The notes: a model not told the origin generated them from the sequence alone. Positions 16,766 to 25,452 are shown, numbered from the stretch's first letter. The stretch: DNA of 64,000 nucleotides from an uncultured Collinsella sp. (GCA_900549715.1 URPK01000002.1:124001-188000), one strand, 5' to 3'. Translations and numbers: made by a program.

Positions 16766-17869
16766 CTACCCCCTTAGCGATTCGATGAGGAAGGCGGCGA
16801 CCACGCCTGGGCCTCCAACCGAGGCGTAATACTTAGCACGCCCCAAGGCACCATCCGTCGCAAAACTCGGATGTTCGTCAACCCAGCCCTCAGGGTCTTT
16901 GAGGATGGCAGCGAGATTCGCACGCTTCCACGGCTTAAGATCGTCCAGCGAAAACTCCCCGGCGTCCAAGGCCGCTTGGAACTCCTTGGCCATCTGCACC
17001 AGGAACTCCTTATAAAATTTGGGCGCCAAGCGCACATAGTTCCACATATACGAGTCGTACTTAATGAGCTGATTAAACTTGAGCATACGCGCGACGTCAT
17101 CACTTGCGTGGTCGCGGGCATAATCCTCTCGAATCCAACGCTCAATCTCGGCATACTCGGTATTGACGCAAAAGACCTTAGCCGAAGAATTGACCGAGGA
17201 ATTCTCGTTGTCCTGGCGATACGACAACACGGCATCATGCAGGTAAACAGCCTTATCGGCGCACGCGATCACCTTAAAGGCGAATGACGTGTCCTGAAAG
17301 GATGCCCCCGGAGTCGGCAGGAACGTAATGCCGTTGCGCTCAAGAAAATCGCGACGGTACACGGCCGACCAAATCGACGGCTTTTGCTTAAAGAACTGCG
17401 TCGTATCGCTTGGGTGCACCGGCTTGCCACAGTCCTGAGGTCTAAACATCTCGTGCAGCGAGCGGCGCTCCTCGGGCTTAGACCAGTAGAAATCAAAGTT
17501 CGCCTTCGCAAAGTCGGCATTATTGCTATCGGCGGCCGAGACAAGTTTTTCGAGTGCGTCGGGCGCCATAAAGTCATCGGACTCCAAGATGCCAACGTAC
17601 TTGCCACGCGCCATCTCCAGACCGTGGTTCATCGAGTCGCCGTAGCCGCTGTTGGCCTTGTCGATCATCTTGACGCGCCTATCGCGCTCCATATACTCGC
17701 GGATAATCGCCGGCGAGTTGTCGGTCGACCCGTCGTTAATGCAGATGATCTCAATATCCTTGAGCGTCTGCGCCAGGGCGGAATCGAGGCACTCGCGCAG
17801 GTAGCGCTGAACATTGTAAATGGGAATAAGCAGCGACAGAACAGGGCTGCCAGAGGCGTTAGTAGACAA
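16766..17869 (-). CDS. GT2 glycosyltransferase (type C, copy 2), TTG start, operon leader
   Basis: The frame begins with TTG at 17869, five bases behind AGGAG; no ATG near the domain start has a ribosome site. The 367-residue product has VLSLLIPIYNVQRYL, CINDGSTDNSPAII and GILESDDFMAPD, and shares KPSIWSAVYRRDFL and PTPGASFQD with 14526-15644. It is the first gene of the five-gene minus-strand glycosyltransferase operon, divergent from the acyltransferase gene across a 113-bp gap. TTG starts in both type C copies may keep their expression low relative to the other enzymes. Confidence 0.86.
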   Translation of the reverse strand: MSTNASGSPVLSLLIPIYNVQRYLRECLDSALAQTLKDIEIICINDGSTDNSPAIIREYMERDRRVKMIDKANSGYGDSMNHGLEMARGKYVGILESDDFMAPDALEKLVSAADSNNADFAKANFDFYWSKPEERRSLHEMFRPQDCGKPVHPSDTTQFFKQKPSIWSAVYRRDFLERNGITFLPTPGASFQDTSFAFKVIACADKAVYLHDAVLSYRQDNENSSVNSSAKVFCVNTEYAEIERWIREDYARDHASDDVARMLKFNQLIKYDSYMWNYVRLAPKFYKEFLVQMAKEFQAALDAGEFSLDDLKPWKRANLAAILKDPEGWVDEHPSFATDGALGRAKYYASVGGPGVVAAFLIESLRG

Positions 17870-17935
17870 ATGTGCTCCTTAGGAAATACCTGTCGTTTCA
17901 TGGTATCAAAGGGTCAGCGCGCCAGCGGGCGTTTA

Positions 17936-17941
17936 TATAAT
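17936..17941 (+). promoter_or_regulatory. -10 box (TATAAT) for the acyltransferase gene
   Basis: A consensus TATAAT lies 42 bp before the ATG at 17983. A transcript from it would start near 17948, after the alternative ATG at 17944, which supports the shorter reading of the gene. The -35 is weak. Confidence 0.5.
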
Positions 17942-17982
17942 CTATGGAGCTCGCAGAGGAAAAACCGATACGAAAGGACGTC

Positions 17983-19113
17983 ATGCAGCCCAAAGCCGCA
18001 CGCAACATACCCATCGAAGCGCTGCGCTTAATCGCGGTCGCCGGCATCGCGGTATTCCACACGTTTCAGTGGACCTTCCAAGCGACCTGCGTCGGCTTGC
18101 CGGAATACGCGCCGCTTGTCGCCTTCCCCTATTCCGGCGTGCTCGGTTTTATTAACCTGCTGGGCTGCTGGGCCAACGAGGTCTTCTTTATGATCTCGGG
18201 CTATTTTCTCATCGCCTCAGCCGCGCGTGCTTGGGACGGTGGAACAACGTGGAAGTCGCAAATGCAACGGACGGCGCAGCGCCTTGGCAAGGTCGTTATG
18301 CCCACTTCGTTTTATTGCCTCGTGGCGCTCGCGTGGTCCACGGTCGTCTCCCCCATTCCCGATGTTACCCTCAACACGCACTACTGGTACACGCTAGGCC
18401 TTGAGTTTATCTGGGTCTATGCCGCCACGGTCTTCATGGCGCCATGGTTTGGACTGGCTAAAAGTCGACTCCCCCAGAAAACCCACACGACGACGGTCAT
18501 CGCCGTTGGCATCCTCGCATTTGTTGTTAACGGGTATTTAGCCGCCATGAGTACGACAAGCGCCGGCGAGTTTTCTTGGCTCCAGAAGCTCATGAGCGCT
18601 GCCACGTACGTAATCGCGTTTTTGATCGGCGGTCTGCTCCGCGACGTTACCGATGTCATGAATTCGGACAGGGCGGGCGCCTTGGGCATGCGGTCACTCA
18701 CAGCGGTTTTGGCGCTCGCCACCATCCTGGAAGGAGCACTCTCCTTCACCGGCAACCTCACGGCGATGGCAGTCCTCTCCTACAAATCGACCTCGTTGAT
18801 CTCGTTTGCCCTCGCTGCAGCCTCCCTGCTCTTTGCGGCTACCCGACGCAGGGCCTTAGGCAATCCGCGGAATGCAGGTGTCATCGTCACCTTATCGACC
18901 GCCACGCTCGGTTTCTATGTGATGCAGTCGCTCACCAGTAGCCTGTGGCGTCCCGTCTTCAACACCCTGCTCGCAAACATACTGGTCAGCCAAAACAGCC
19001 CGGCAGCTATATGTATCATCACGGGTACCGTCATTAGCATCGTCTTTGCTCTGGCGCTCCTCATCATCGATGCAGCTAGAAGCCTTATCGTTCGCAAGCT
19101 CAAGCGGCAATAG
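17983..19113 (+). CDS. Membrane acyltransferase, OafA/YrhL-type (Acyl_transf_3)
   Basis: The 376-residue reading from ATG 17983 is backed by an AAAGGA site and the promoter position. It starts with the family motif IEALRLIAVAGIAVFHTFQW, whose Arg and His (R-x10-H type) are the conserved catalytic-loop residues, and has about ten membrane segments ending in an RKLKRQ cytoplasmic tail. Such proteins O-acylate sugars of envelope polysaccharides using acyl-CoA. It is divergent from the GT2 operon and followed by another GT2 gene, so it probably acetylates the same glycan. Confidence 0.85.
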   Translation: MQPKAARNIPIEALRLIAVAGIAVFHTFQWTFQATCVGLPEYAPLVAFPYSGVLGFINLLGCWANEVFFMISGYFLIASAARAWDGGTTWKSQMQRTAQRLGKVVMPTSFYCLVALAWSTVVSPIPDVTLNTHYWYTLGLEFIWVYAATVFMAPWFGLAKSRLPQKTHTTTVIAVGILAFVVNGYLAAMSTTSAGEFSWLQKLMSAATYVIAFLIGGLLRDVTDVMNSDRAGALGMRSLTAVLALATILEGALSFTGNLTAMAVLSYKSTSLISFALAAASLLFAATRRRALGNPRNAGVIVTLSTATLGFYVMQSLTSSLWRPVFNTLLANILVSQNSPAAICIITGTVISIVFALALLIIDAARSLIVRKLKRQ

Positions 19114-19283
19114 ACACGCTGCCGTCAGACGTCAAAGCCGCTACACCCGTGGCAGGTTCCTGCGTTTTATTCAAAGCTTGCCGTCAAGGTGCGGCGAGCC
19201 TTTACAATAGGACAGTCCCAAGGACGTATTCGATAGCTTCCGCGCAGCGCTCGCCCGCCGCGCGTGAAAGGATATATTGCCCC

Positions 19284-20303
19284 ATGACTTCAACCCTTCC
19301 CGCCCCCATCGATAAGCTCGCCATCGTTGTCGTTACGTACAAGCGCCAGGAACTCCTGGCCAACTTGTTCGACTCCATGACCGAGCTCACGGCAACGCCC
19401 TGGCGCATCGTGATTGTCGATAACGAGAATTCGCGCGAGACCGAGGCCATGTGCACCGCATTCAACGAGCGTCTGGCCAACCTGTGGGGCATCGACACCG
19501 AGCAGCCCGACGCGCAGGGCGGCACCGACCGTGTCATCTACGCCCCGCAGCTCGAAAACGGCGGCGGTGCGGGCGGCTTCTCCGCTGGTACTAAATGCGC
19601 TTACGACCTGGGCGCCCAGTGGTTCTGGGTGATGGACGACGACGTGCTCGTCATCCCCGAAGGCATCGAGCGTCTTGCCAAGTGGACCGACCGCTACGAT
19701 GTCATCCAGGGTTCGCGCCTGGACTTTGACGGCGGCGCCTTCTTTTGGCAGTACCAGCTCATCCTTTCGCTTGGTATCCCCAACCCCATCGCAAAGTGGG
19801 ACCTGGGCCCCAAGGGCTACCGCACTATGAACCAACTGTGCTTTGAGGGCGGCATGTTCTCGCGCCGCGTGGTCGACAAGATTGGCCTGCCCGACGCGCG
19901 CTTCTTTATCTACGGCGACGATGCCTGCTACGGCTACGTGGCCAGCCAGCACTTCCCCGCCGCCGTGGTTGCCGACGTGGTGCTCAAGCGCGCCCGCGCC
20001 GTCTCCAACTGGGATATCGCCGGCAAACGACAGCTCAACTCCACGAGCGACACCAACCGCTACTACATCATGCGCAACCGAGGCTTCCTCGCTCGCTATA
20101 TGCAGATCTACGGTGACTACCACCCCATGCTGTTCCGTCTGGGCAATGCCGCGACCTTCTGCAAGGAGTTCATTCGTCTGGCAGCAGTCGACAAATGCTT
20201 TAAGACCGGCATTCCGGCGCTGCGCCGCGGCATGAAGGACGCCCGCAAAATCGTCAAGGATCCCAACTGGAAGCCCATGCCGCCCCTGAAGGACGCCGAG
20301 TAG
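19284..20303 (+). CDS. GT2 glycosyltransferase, GlfT2-like (galactofuranosyl/rhamnosyl type)
   Basis: The ATG at 19284 follows an AAAGGA site. The 339-residue protein opens LAIVVVTYKRQELLANLFDS, then ENGGGAGGFSAGTKCAYDLG and FWVMDDDVLVIPEG; the DDD metal site and the Gly-rich loop are typical of GlfT-like GT2 enzymes. FIYGDDACYG is the later acceptor-site acidic motif. These enzymes add galactofuranose or related sugars to lipid-linked or wall glycans at the membrane. It is 170 bp behind the acyltransferase in the same direction and may have its own promoter (TACAAT at 19203). Confidence 0.82.
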   Translation: MTSTLPAPIDKLAIVVVTYKRQELLANLFDSMTELTATPWRIVIVDNENSRETEAMCTAFNERLANLWGIDTEQPDAQGGTDRVIYAPQLENGGGAGGFSAGTKCAYDLGAQWFWVMDDDVLVIPEGIERLAKWTDRYDVIQGSRLDFDGGAFFWQYQLILSLGIPNPIAKWDLGPKGYRTMNQLCFEGGMFSRRVVDKIGLPDARFFIYGDDACYGYVASQHFPAAVVADVVLKRARAVSNWDIAGKRQLNSTSDTNRYYIMRNRGFLARYMQIYGDYHPMLFRLGNAATFCKEFIRLAAVDKCFKTGIPALRRGMKDARKIVKDPNWKPMPPLKDAE

Positions 20304-20323
20304 TAAAGGGCTTTCGCCCGCCG

Positions 20324-22123
20324 CTACAGTCGTTGACACACCACGGACACACGCTGACCGTCAAAGCCAAAGCCCCAACGCATGCGCCCGACGGCGGGGC
20401 GCGGCACGCGGATATCATCGATGCCGTCGCGCTCTATGTCGAGCAGCGCCTGCACGGCCAGCAATTCAAGGCCCAGCGCATCCACACCGGGGTCATACAT
20501 CATGTTGATCGTTATCAGCGGACGTTCATCGAGCATGCCGAGCGTGTCGGCCACGTCAAACACCCGACCGGTGGGAATCACCTGGATATCCCAGCGATCC
20601 GAGACGCCACTTCGCTTGGAGCTGGGATTGCAATAGCCGGACAGTCCAAAGCAAAGCCCCTGCAGCGCCAGATGATAGGCTGTCGGCATATCTGATTTGT
20701 CCACATCGATGCCCAGATCGCCGATAGCACAGCTCAAAGCTTGCTTTACAGCGTCCTCGTCTCCTCGACACAGCCCGTCATGGAACGAGTCGATAACTCC
20801 AACGTCCTCAACGGCGCACTCAAACCATTCCAGAATTACAAGACGGAGCGCCTGACGCACTTCGTTGTTAGGCAGACGCAGGGAACGAAGGCACGCGCCG
20901 TTTTCCGAATGCCCCGTCATGTCCGTCGTAAGAAATCCAGACAGATACAGCGCTGTCCAGATATCTTCGGGCTTGGCGGCATCGGCCTCCTCGGCATGCA
21001 CATGCACTGGCACCTCAATAAACCCATGCGCCTCAAGTAAATCGAACAATGCGGACAGGCGCATGAGATTCCAGTCGCCGACGCATGCGCTCAGACGGTC
21101 GGCGTAACCATACAGATCTGCCCGAACGGGCGCGACGCAACCGCGATGTGCGTAGTCCACCACGCGCTCCGGGCTCGAGCAATAAAAACCACCAAGCAGA
21201 TAGCCCTCGAGCCACTCACGCGCGTCATCCAGACAGCCGTTGCGACCGATGCAATCCAACAGCACTTGGACTTCGTCGTCCGAAAAACCGAACCATCGAT
21301 CACACCAACTCGACAACGCTGTCGCCGACCGATAGGAAACCCCACGTTGGGACAACGCAAACTCGGCATGACCGGGGCGTTCGCACATCAGACACGTCAA
21401 TCGCAACGAGTCGCCGGCATCGGCAATGGTGTCGAACAACATTCGGCTGAGCGACTCTAGGGAATCCACGCTACCGTCGTCCTTAGCGTCCAAACGCTTT
21501 GGACATACCGCGTCGTAGTCGTCTATCAGAAGAACAACCTGCTCATCGAAAGCTGCCTGGAGCAGTTTAATAAGCACGCCAAGCGCCGCATCGATCTCCT
21601 TATCGCTGGCCACCCCACGCGCCGCCCTCTCGATAAGACGAACCTCACGTCTTGACAGATCAGGCGCGGCAAGCAGCGGCAGTAATCGGGCGCACTCGCG
21701 CACGACAGCCCCGCGAATTGCTGCCGCAGCACCAGCGCCATGCCTCGAAGCGGCAGCTGTAAAGTCGAGCATGATGACCGGATAACTCGCGTACTCATCA
21801 CGATAGCGACCGCCGCCCGCCTGCCAAATCTGGGTACCAGCGAACAGGCTTCGATCCGGCAGCCGGCGATCAGGTCGTTCCAAATAGCACTTGAGCATCG
21901 ATAAATTCATGCTCTTGCCAAAACCCTTGGGCCGACAGCAAAGCGCAACAGGTGCTTCACTGTCCAATATATCGGCAATAAACATAGTCTTATCGACGAG
22001 TAAACACCGATTGATTGCATCGGAAAAGTCGTGTGCATCAACCGGTAGAGCTGCGCTATCCGCATGATTGAGCAACCGTGCACCAAACGCATGAGTAAAA
22101 CCACAATTCACCTGTTCAGACAC
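20324..22123 (-). CDS. AAA-ATPase-like protein (PF09820 type) with degenerate PD-(D/E)XK tail, GTG start
   Basis: The start is GTG 22123, eight bases behind AAGGAG; product 599 residues. LVDKTMFIADILDS leads into the P-loop CRPKGFGKSMNLSML, the hallmark of the AAA-ATPase_like/DUF1703 group; VLLIDDYDAV is the Walker B/sensor region. The C-terminal part aligns in style with the family's PD-(D/E)XK nuclease (SDRWDIQVIPTGR, ending WGFGFDGQRVSVV), but the usual E-x-K strand is replaced by LITINMMYD, so the nuclease site looks dead. The family is abundant in gut anaerobes, often in many copies, with unknown role; nucleic-acid or defence functions have been suggested. Confidence 0.75.
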   Translation of the reverse strand: MSEQVNCGFTHAFGARLLNHADSAALPVDAHDFSDAINRCLLVDKTMFIADILDSEAPVALCCRPKGFGKSMNLSMLKCYLERPDRRLPDRSLFAGTQIWQAGGGRYRDEYASYPVIMLDFTAAASRHGAGAAAAIRGAVVRECARLLPLLAAPDLSRREVRLIERAARGVASDKEIDAALGVLIKLLQAAFDEQVVLLIDDYDAVCPKRLDAKDDGSVDSLESLSRMLFDTIADAGDSLRLTCLMCERPGHAEFALSQRGVSYRSATALSSWCDRWFGFSDDEVQVLLDCIGRNGCLDDAREWLEGYLLGGFYCSSPERVVDYAHRGCVAPVRADLYGYADRLSACVGDWNLMRLSALFDLLEAHGFIEVPVHVHAEEADAAKPEDIWTALYLSGFLTTDMTGHSENGACLRSLRLPNNEVRQALRLVILEWFECAVEDVGVIDSFHDGLCRGDEDAVKQALSCAIGDLGIDVDKSDMPTAYHLALQGLCFGLSGYCNPSSKRSGVSDRWDIQVIPTGRVFDVADTLGMLDERPLITINMMYDPGVDALGLELLAVQALLDIERDGIDDIRVPRPAVGRMRWGFGFDGQRVSVVCQRL

Positions 22124-22256
22124 CGTAAACTCTCCTTCTAACGCAGCACGATGCCCATTGTAGCGAGCGGGTAGAGCGCAACAATATCGACATGCAAACG
22201 TTTCGGGCAGCGGTAGCAACAGCCCCCCGAGGGGGCATAACAAATCGTTGCACAAC

Positions 22257-22291
22257 AAAAAAAGGGGGGCCGATGCCGCCGCACCGGACCC
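22257..22291 (-). terminator. Intrinsic terminator of the sortase-type surface protein gene
   Basis: On the minus strand a GC-rich stem with one mismatch (GGGGTCCG/CGGCCCCC) is followed by a run of T. It lies 35 bp past the stop at 22326. Confidence 0.75.
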
Positions 22292-22325
22292 CGTCCCAAA
22301 CTCTTATAGAAAACGATCTGGAAGA

Positions 22326-24095
22326 TTACTCCTCCAAGCCGTCCTCCCCAGAAGCCTTCTTCTGCTGATCGAGCTTATGCTTACCACTTACGATAGACGT
22401 AGCGCCCAGTGTGGCCAAGCTTGCACTGGCAAGGCTCGCCATCACAATCAGATCGCCCGTCTTGGGCATATTGCCGCCAGATGACTTGGCTGTGGTGGTC
22501 ATCGTGGTCGTAGTGGTCACCGTTTTGGAGTCATTTTGCTCCTGAACCTGGTTGTCAGCACCGCTCTTGTCGTCGTCTTCGGACTGTTTCTTTTCGCCCT
22601 CGGTCTTGCTCTCGTCCTTCTTCTGACCGGACTTGTCGCCCTTCTCATCAGAGCTAGGACCCTTATCGGATTCAGCCTTCTCGGAAGCCTTGTCCTTTGA
22701 GTCGCCCTTTGCGGCCTCGGTCTTTTCCATAGAAACCTGATCAGAGTTGTCCTTGTTCTGAGTCGAGCCATTATTGACGCCAGCCATCAGCGAAGAGCCC
22801 AACGTAGAACCAAGCTGCACGGAGAAAGAAGGCTTCTTGTCCGGCGAAGCAACGGGAACGTCCGGCGCCTTATTCGAGTCATCCTTGGAAGCATCGGAAC
22901 CAGGGGTTGCGTCAGAGCCGGAGCCGTTGTTAGAGCCGGTGCCAACGGACGAATCGCTCGAGCCGGTGGATGAGTTAGAGGTGCCAGCGCCGGTCGAACC
23001 AGAAGCGTCGCTGTCCGTATTGCCGGCAGAGCTTGAAGACGAATCGCCCGCAGCAGAGCCGTTCGAAACGGAGCCGTTCGAGGTAGAGCCGTTGTTGGTA
23101 GTGCCACCAGCAGAGCCATCACCGTCAGCACCGGTCGAGGGCGCATCCATCCTGTCATCGTTGGCATCGTCGCTCGAGTCGTCATTCGAATCAGGCGTCG
23201 GCGTGGGCTCGGGCTGCACGGGCGTCGCAGCGGCAGCGGCCTCGTCCTCGGCGATATAAACCAAGCAGTCCTTCAGCTCGTTGCGGTAGCGGTTCTTCCA
23301 GCCCTCATGATACTGGGGCTGGCTCGAATACTTGGTCGCCACGTTATTGACCACACTGTTGGAAAGCGCCGTCACAAACTCGCGATCAGTCATACTGTTA
23401 GAAAGGTTTGCCCAACGGAAGAAGTCCCTGCAACCACCGGTGCCGCACATGTTGGTGATGCTCCACACCATGCCCTTGACGCAATCGGCGCGGCCGGAGA
23501 TGTCAATGCCAAGAGCGCTCTTAAGCCACGCCTCGGTCACCGCATAGTACGAGTTGTACGCATAGGCATCTTGAAGTGCTGAGAACTCAACAGGATCGGT
23601 GTTATAAGCGCCCTGGAAGGCCTCCTGCGCAATACGGCCCAACTCGGTGAGCTGGCCGTTCTCGTACATGGCATTGCTCATGTTGGAAATCTCGCTGCCG
23701 CGATCAATCGCATCCTTGAGCATGCTGTATTTTTCGGGGTTGTAGTTGTAGGCCTGCTTCATAAACGGAATGAGCGACCAACGACGGTCGAACTGGTAAT
23801 AACCCAGCGCGTTATAACCGTCACCGTACGAAAAGCCCTGGTTATAGTTGCCGTGACTCTCATATTTGGTGAAGTACTTCATCTCGGGAGTCACGTTAAC
23901 AAACGAAACGCCCTGGACCGACCTCAGCACGCCCGAAAAGGACTGCTGGGTATAGAGACCCTTATCGATATTGGTCGCATCCGAGGCAACGCCCGGCGTG
24001 GGCTCCTCGGCAGCGGCGGGTGCCGGCGCGGAAACGGCGCCAAACGAAAGCGCCAGCGTCAGGCCCGCGACAATCGCAGAATGCTTGGGCTGCAT
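22326..24095 (-). CDS. Sortase-anchored surface protein with lysozyme-like N-terminal domain
   Basis: The 589-residue protein has a signal peptide ending at APAAAEE, a ~220-residue globular domain (residues ~60-285) containing KYFTKYESHGNYNQGFSYGD, NALGYYQFDRRWSL and CGTGGCRDFF, then a ~250-residue low-complexity Ser/Gly/Asp/Lys stalk. It ends NMPKTGD, a hydrophobic stretch and a KHKLDQQKK tail, which is an LPXTG-like sorting signal with Met for Leu. The head resembles lysozyme-like folds with a conserved Glu, so wall hydrolysis is possible. An AGGGAGGATC site precedes the ATG. It should be attached to peptidoglycan by a class C/E-like or other tolerant sortase not encoded here. Confidence 0.75.
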   Translation of the reverse strand: MQPKHSAIVAGLTLALSFGAVSAPAPAAAEEPTPGVASDATNIDKGLYTQQSFSGVLRSVQGVSFVNVTPEMKYFTKYESHGNYNQGFSYGDGYNALGYYQFDRRWSLIPFMKQAYNYNPEKYSMLKDAIDRGSEISNMSNAMYENGQLTELGRIAQEAFQGAYNTDPVEFSALQDAYAYNSYYAVTEAWLKSALGIDISGRADCVKGMVWSITNMCGTGGCRDFFRWANLSNSMTDREFVTALSNSVVNNVATKYSSQPQYHEGWKNRYRNELKDCLVYIAEDEAAAAATPVQPEPTPTPDSNDDSSDDANDDRMDAPSTGADGDGSAGGTTNNGSTSNGSVSNGSAAGDSSSSSAGNTDSDASGSTGAGTSNSSTGSSDSSVGTGSNNGSGSDATPGSDASKDDSNKAPDVPVASPDKKPSFSVQLGSTLGSSLMAGVNNGSTQNKDNSDQVSMEKTEAAKGDSKDKASEKAESDKGPSSDEKGDKSGQKKDESKTEGEKKQSEDDDKSGADNQVQEQNDSKTVTTTTTMTTTAKSSGGNMPKTGDLIVMASLASASLATLGATSIVSGKHKLDQQKKASGEDGLEE

Positions 24096-24166
24096 AAGAT
24101 CCTCCCTGCATTGGTGTAGTTAAAGTGCAGTTTGCAAAGATAAAAATAAGTATTGCAGCTCGCCCG

Positions 24167-24182
24167 TTGTTGCACAACAACC
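24167..24182. promoter_or_regulatory. GTTGTTG-CA-CAACAAC inverted repeat upstream of the surface protein gene
   Basis: Perfect 7-bp arms with a 2-bp centre lie 72 bp upstream of the ATG at 24095. A shorter relative (GTTG-CA-CAAC) occurs at 22247-22256 just below the gene's terminator. It may be an operator; no cognate regulator is evident nearby. Confidence 0.35.
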
Positions 24183-24223
24183 CCTCGGTAAACGGCAACA
24201 ACCCTCCGCGAAATCTTAAGGAA

Positions 24224-24643
24224 TTAAACAAACTGGTCGTCGGGCGCCATCAGAAGCTCGCCGTATCGCTCCATCAGCCCGTCCCTCAACTGACAAAAAG
24301 CGGGAATATATACGTTCAAGATGCGCTGAATCAAATCTTGAGCGAGCTTGTTGTCATAGATATGGACGTTCGTATTGCGGTCTTTGAGCATATCTAGCCA
24401 GGCCGCCTCATCAATAAAGTCGTAGAATCGGTAGGACTCCTTCAAGATGGCACGAGGAGACCCCGACGCGGCAAGCGTGGCGCCCTCATACTCGAGCAGA
24501 CGCTTAAGGAGCTTCCAGCTCAGTTCAAATTGAAGATTGAACTTATTAATCAAACCACTCTGAACAAAATCATTGTTGAGATCCTGATTGGGCGCATCCT
24601 CAAGATTCGCCAAGGCGCTGACAAAGTTCTCATATTTTTTCAT
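24224..24643 (-). CDS. HEPN-domain protein (nucleotidyltransferase substrate-binding, HI0074 type)
   Basis: The 139-residue helical protein has FELSWKLLKRLLEYEG and the HEPN active motif RNTNVH (R-x4-H form, about residues 88-93). Its start lies inside the end of the MNT gene (14-bp overlap). In HEPN/MNT pairs the HEPN partner is an RNase-type toxin or a substrate-binding subunit, and MNT neutralises it by nucleotide transfer to a tyrosine. The intact RxxxxH motif points to an active toxin. The pair is less GC-rich than its surroundings. Confidence 0.85.
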   Translation of the reverse strand: MKKYENFVSALANLEDAPNQDLNNDFVQSGLINKFNLQFELSWKLLKRLLEYEGATLAASGSPRAILKESYRFYDFIDEAAWLDMLKDRNTNVHIYDNKLAQDLIQRILNVYIPAFCQLRDGLMERYGELLMAPDDQFV

Positions 24644-24917
24644 ACAGAATCACACCATCCCTGGCAATTTCATCGAGCAATTGACGCGATAAGGACTCGT
24701 CGAGATTGACGACATCTACATCTAAAAGAGTATCAAGACGCTCCTCGATCAAATATGACAACCGGCCGAAATCCCGGCAACCTGCTACGGCGATGTCAAT
24801 ATCGCTCTTAGGCAAGTTGTCACCTCGAGCGCGGGAACCAAACAGCACAACCTTCTCGGCGTCACATTCCCGAGCAAAAACTTCAATTTGCTTATACACC
24901 TTGTCGAGAGATGTCAT
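24630..24917 (-). CDS. MNT-type minimal nucleotidyltransferase, antitoxin partner of HEPN
   Basis: The 95-residue protein contains VVLFGSRARGDNLPKSDIDI, the GS-x10-DxD signature of DNA polymerase beta-type minimal nucleotidyltransferases, with a later conserved acidic residue in LDVDVVNLDE. It would AMPylate or otherwise modify the HEPN toxin. The ATG is only 8 bp below the stop of the Rrf2 regulator, with a poor ribosome site, so it is probably cotranscribed with that regulator and shares its control. Confidence 0.85.
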   Translation of the reverse strand: MTSLDKVYKQIEVFARECDAEKVVLFGSRARGDNLPKSDIDIAVAGCRDFGRLSYLIEERLDTLLDVDVVNLDESLSRQLLDEIARDGVILYEKI

Positions 24918-24925
24918 TTGCAGCC

Positions 24926-25357
24926 CTACAGCTTAATGTCGAAGTTGATCTCGGGGACGGCAGCAAGGTCGGCCAACGACACGCCATCGACGTACTTTTC
25001 GATCACGTCGTCCAGACCGCGCCAGAATTTGACGGTCGAGCAAAGATCGCTGCGGGCGCAGCTGTTGTCGATGCCATCGCACGCCACCGGAGCCGTGCTG
25101 CCCTCGACGGCGCGCAGGATGTCGCCAGCACGCACCTCGGAGGGATCCTTGGCCATCATGTAGCCGCCGCCCTTGCCGCGCACGCTCTTAAGCAGGCCCG
25201 CCTTCATAAGCGGACGAACCAGCTGCTCCAAATACTTTTGCGAGATATGTTCGCGGTCGGCGACCTCGCGCAGGGCAATCTTGCCCTCGGCGTCGCCCAG
25301 CGCCGCGATATAGATCATCAGCCGGAGGGCATAGCGGCCCTTGGAAGAAATGAGCAT
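24926..25357 (-). CDS. Rrf2-family regulator, IscR/SufR-like with three-cysteine Fe-S site
   Basis: The ATG at 25357 is preceded by GGAGGGT; product 143 residues. The winged helix (MLISSKGRYALRLMIYIAAL, HISQKYLEQLVRPLM, KGGGYMMAK) is typical of Rrf2. CDGIDNSCARSDLC gives a C-x6-C-x5-C cluster close to the IscR/NsrR ligand set, so it should sense Fe-S status or NO. It is divergent from sufCBDSU, and four half-sites TGGGACAA/TTGTCCCA lie in between. It most likely represses suf and itself when its cluster is loaded. The HEPN/MNT genes follow directly in the same direction. Confidence 0.88.
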   Translation of the reverse strand: MLISSKGRYALRLMIYIAALGDAEGKIALREVADREHISQKYLEQLVRPLMKAGLLKSVRGKGGGYMMAKDPSEVRAGDILRAVEGSTAPVACDGIDNSCARSDLCSTVKFWRGLDDVIEKYVDGVSLADLAAVPEINFDIKL

Positions 25358-25377
25358 ACCTACCCTCCCATTGCATC

Positions 25378-25452
25378 TGGGACAACATAACCAAGTTTGT
25401 TTGTCCCAAATCTTAAGTAAGTGGGACAAACACAACAGGTTATTTTGTCCCA
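25378..25452. promoter_or_regulatory. Array of four alternating TGGGACAA / TTGTCCCA half-sites (candidate Rrf2 operators)
   Basis: Exact 8-bp half-sites start at 25378 (TGGGACAA), 25401 (TTGTCCCA), 25422 (TGGGACAA) and 25445 (TTGTCCCA). Orientation alternates and the start-to-start steps are 23, 21 and 23 bp, about two helical turns. They lie just upstream of the rrf2 ATG and ~130-200 bp before sufC. Confidence 0.7.
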
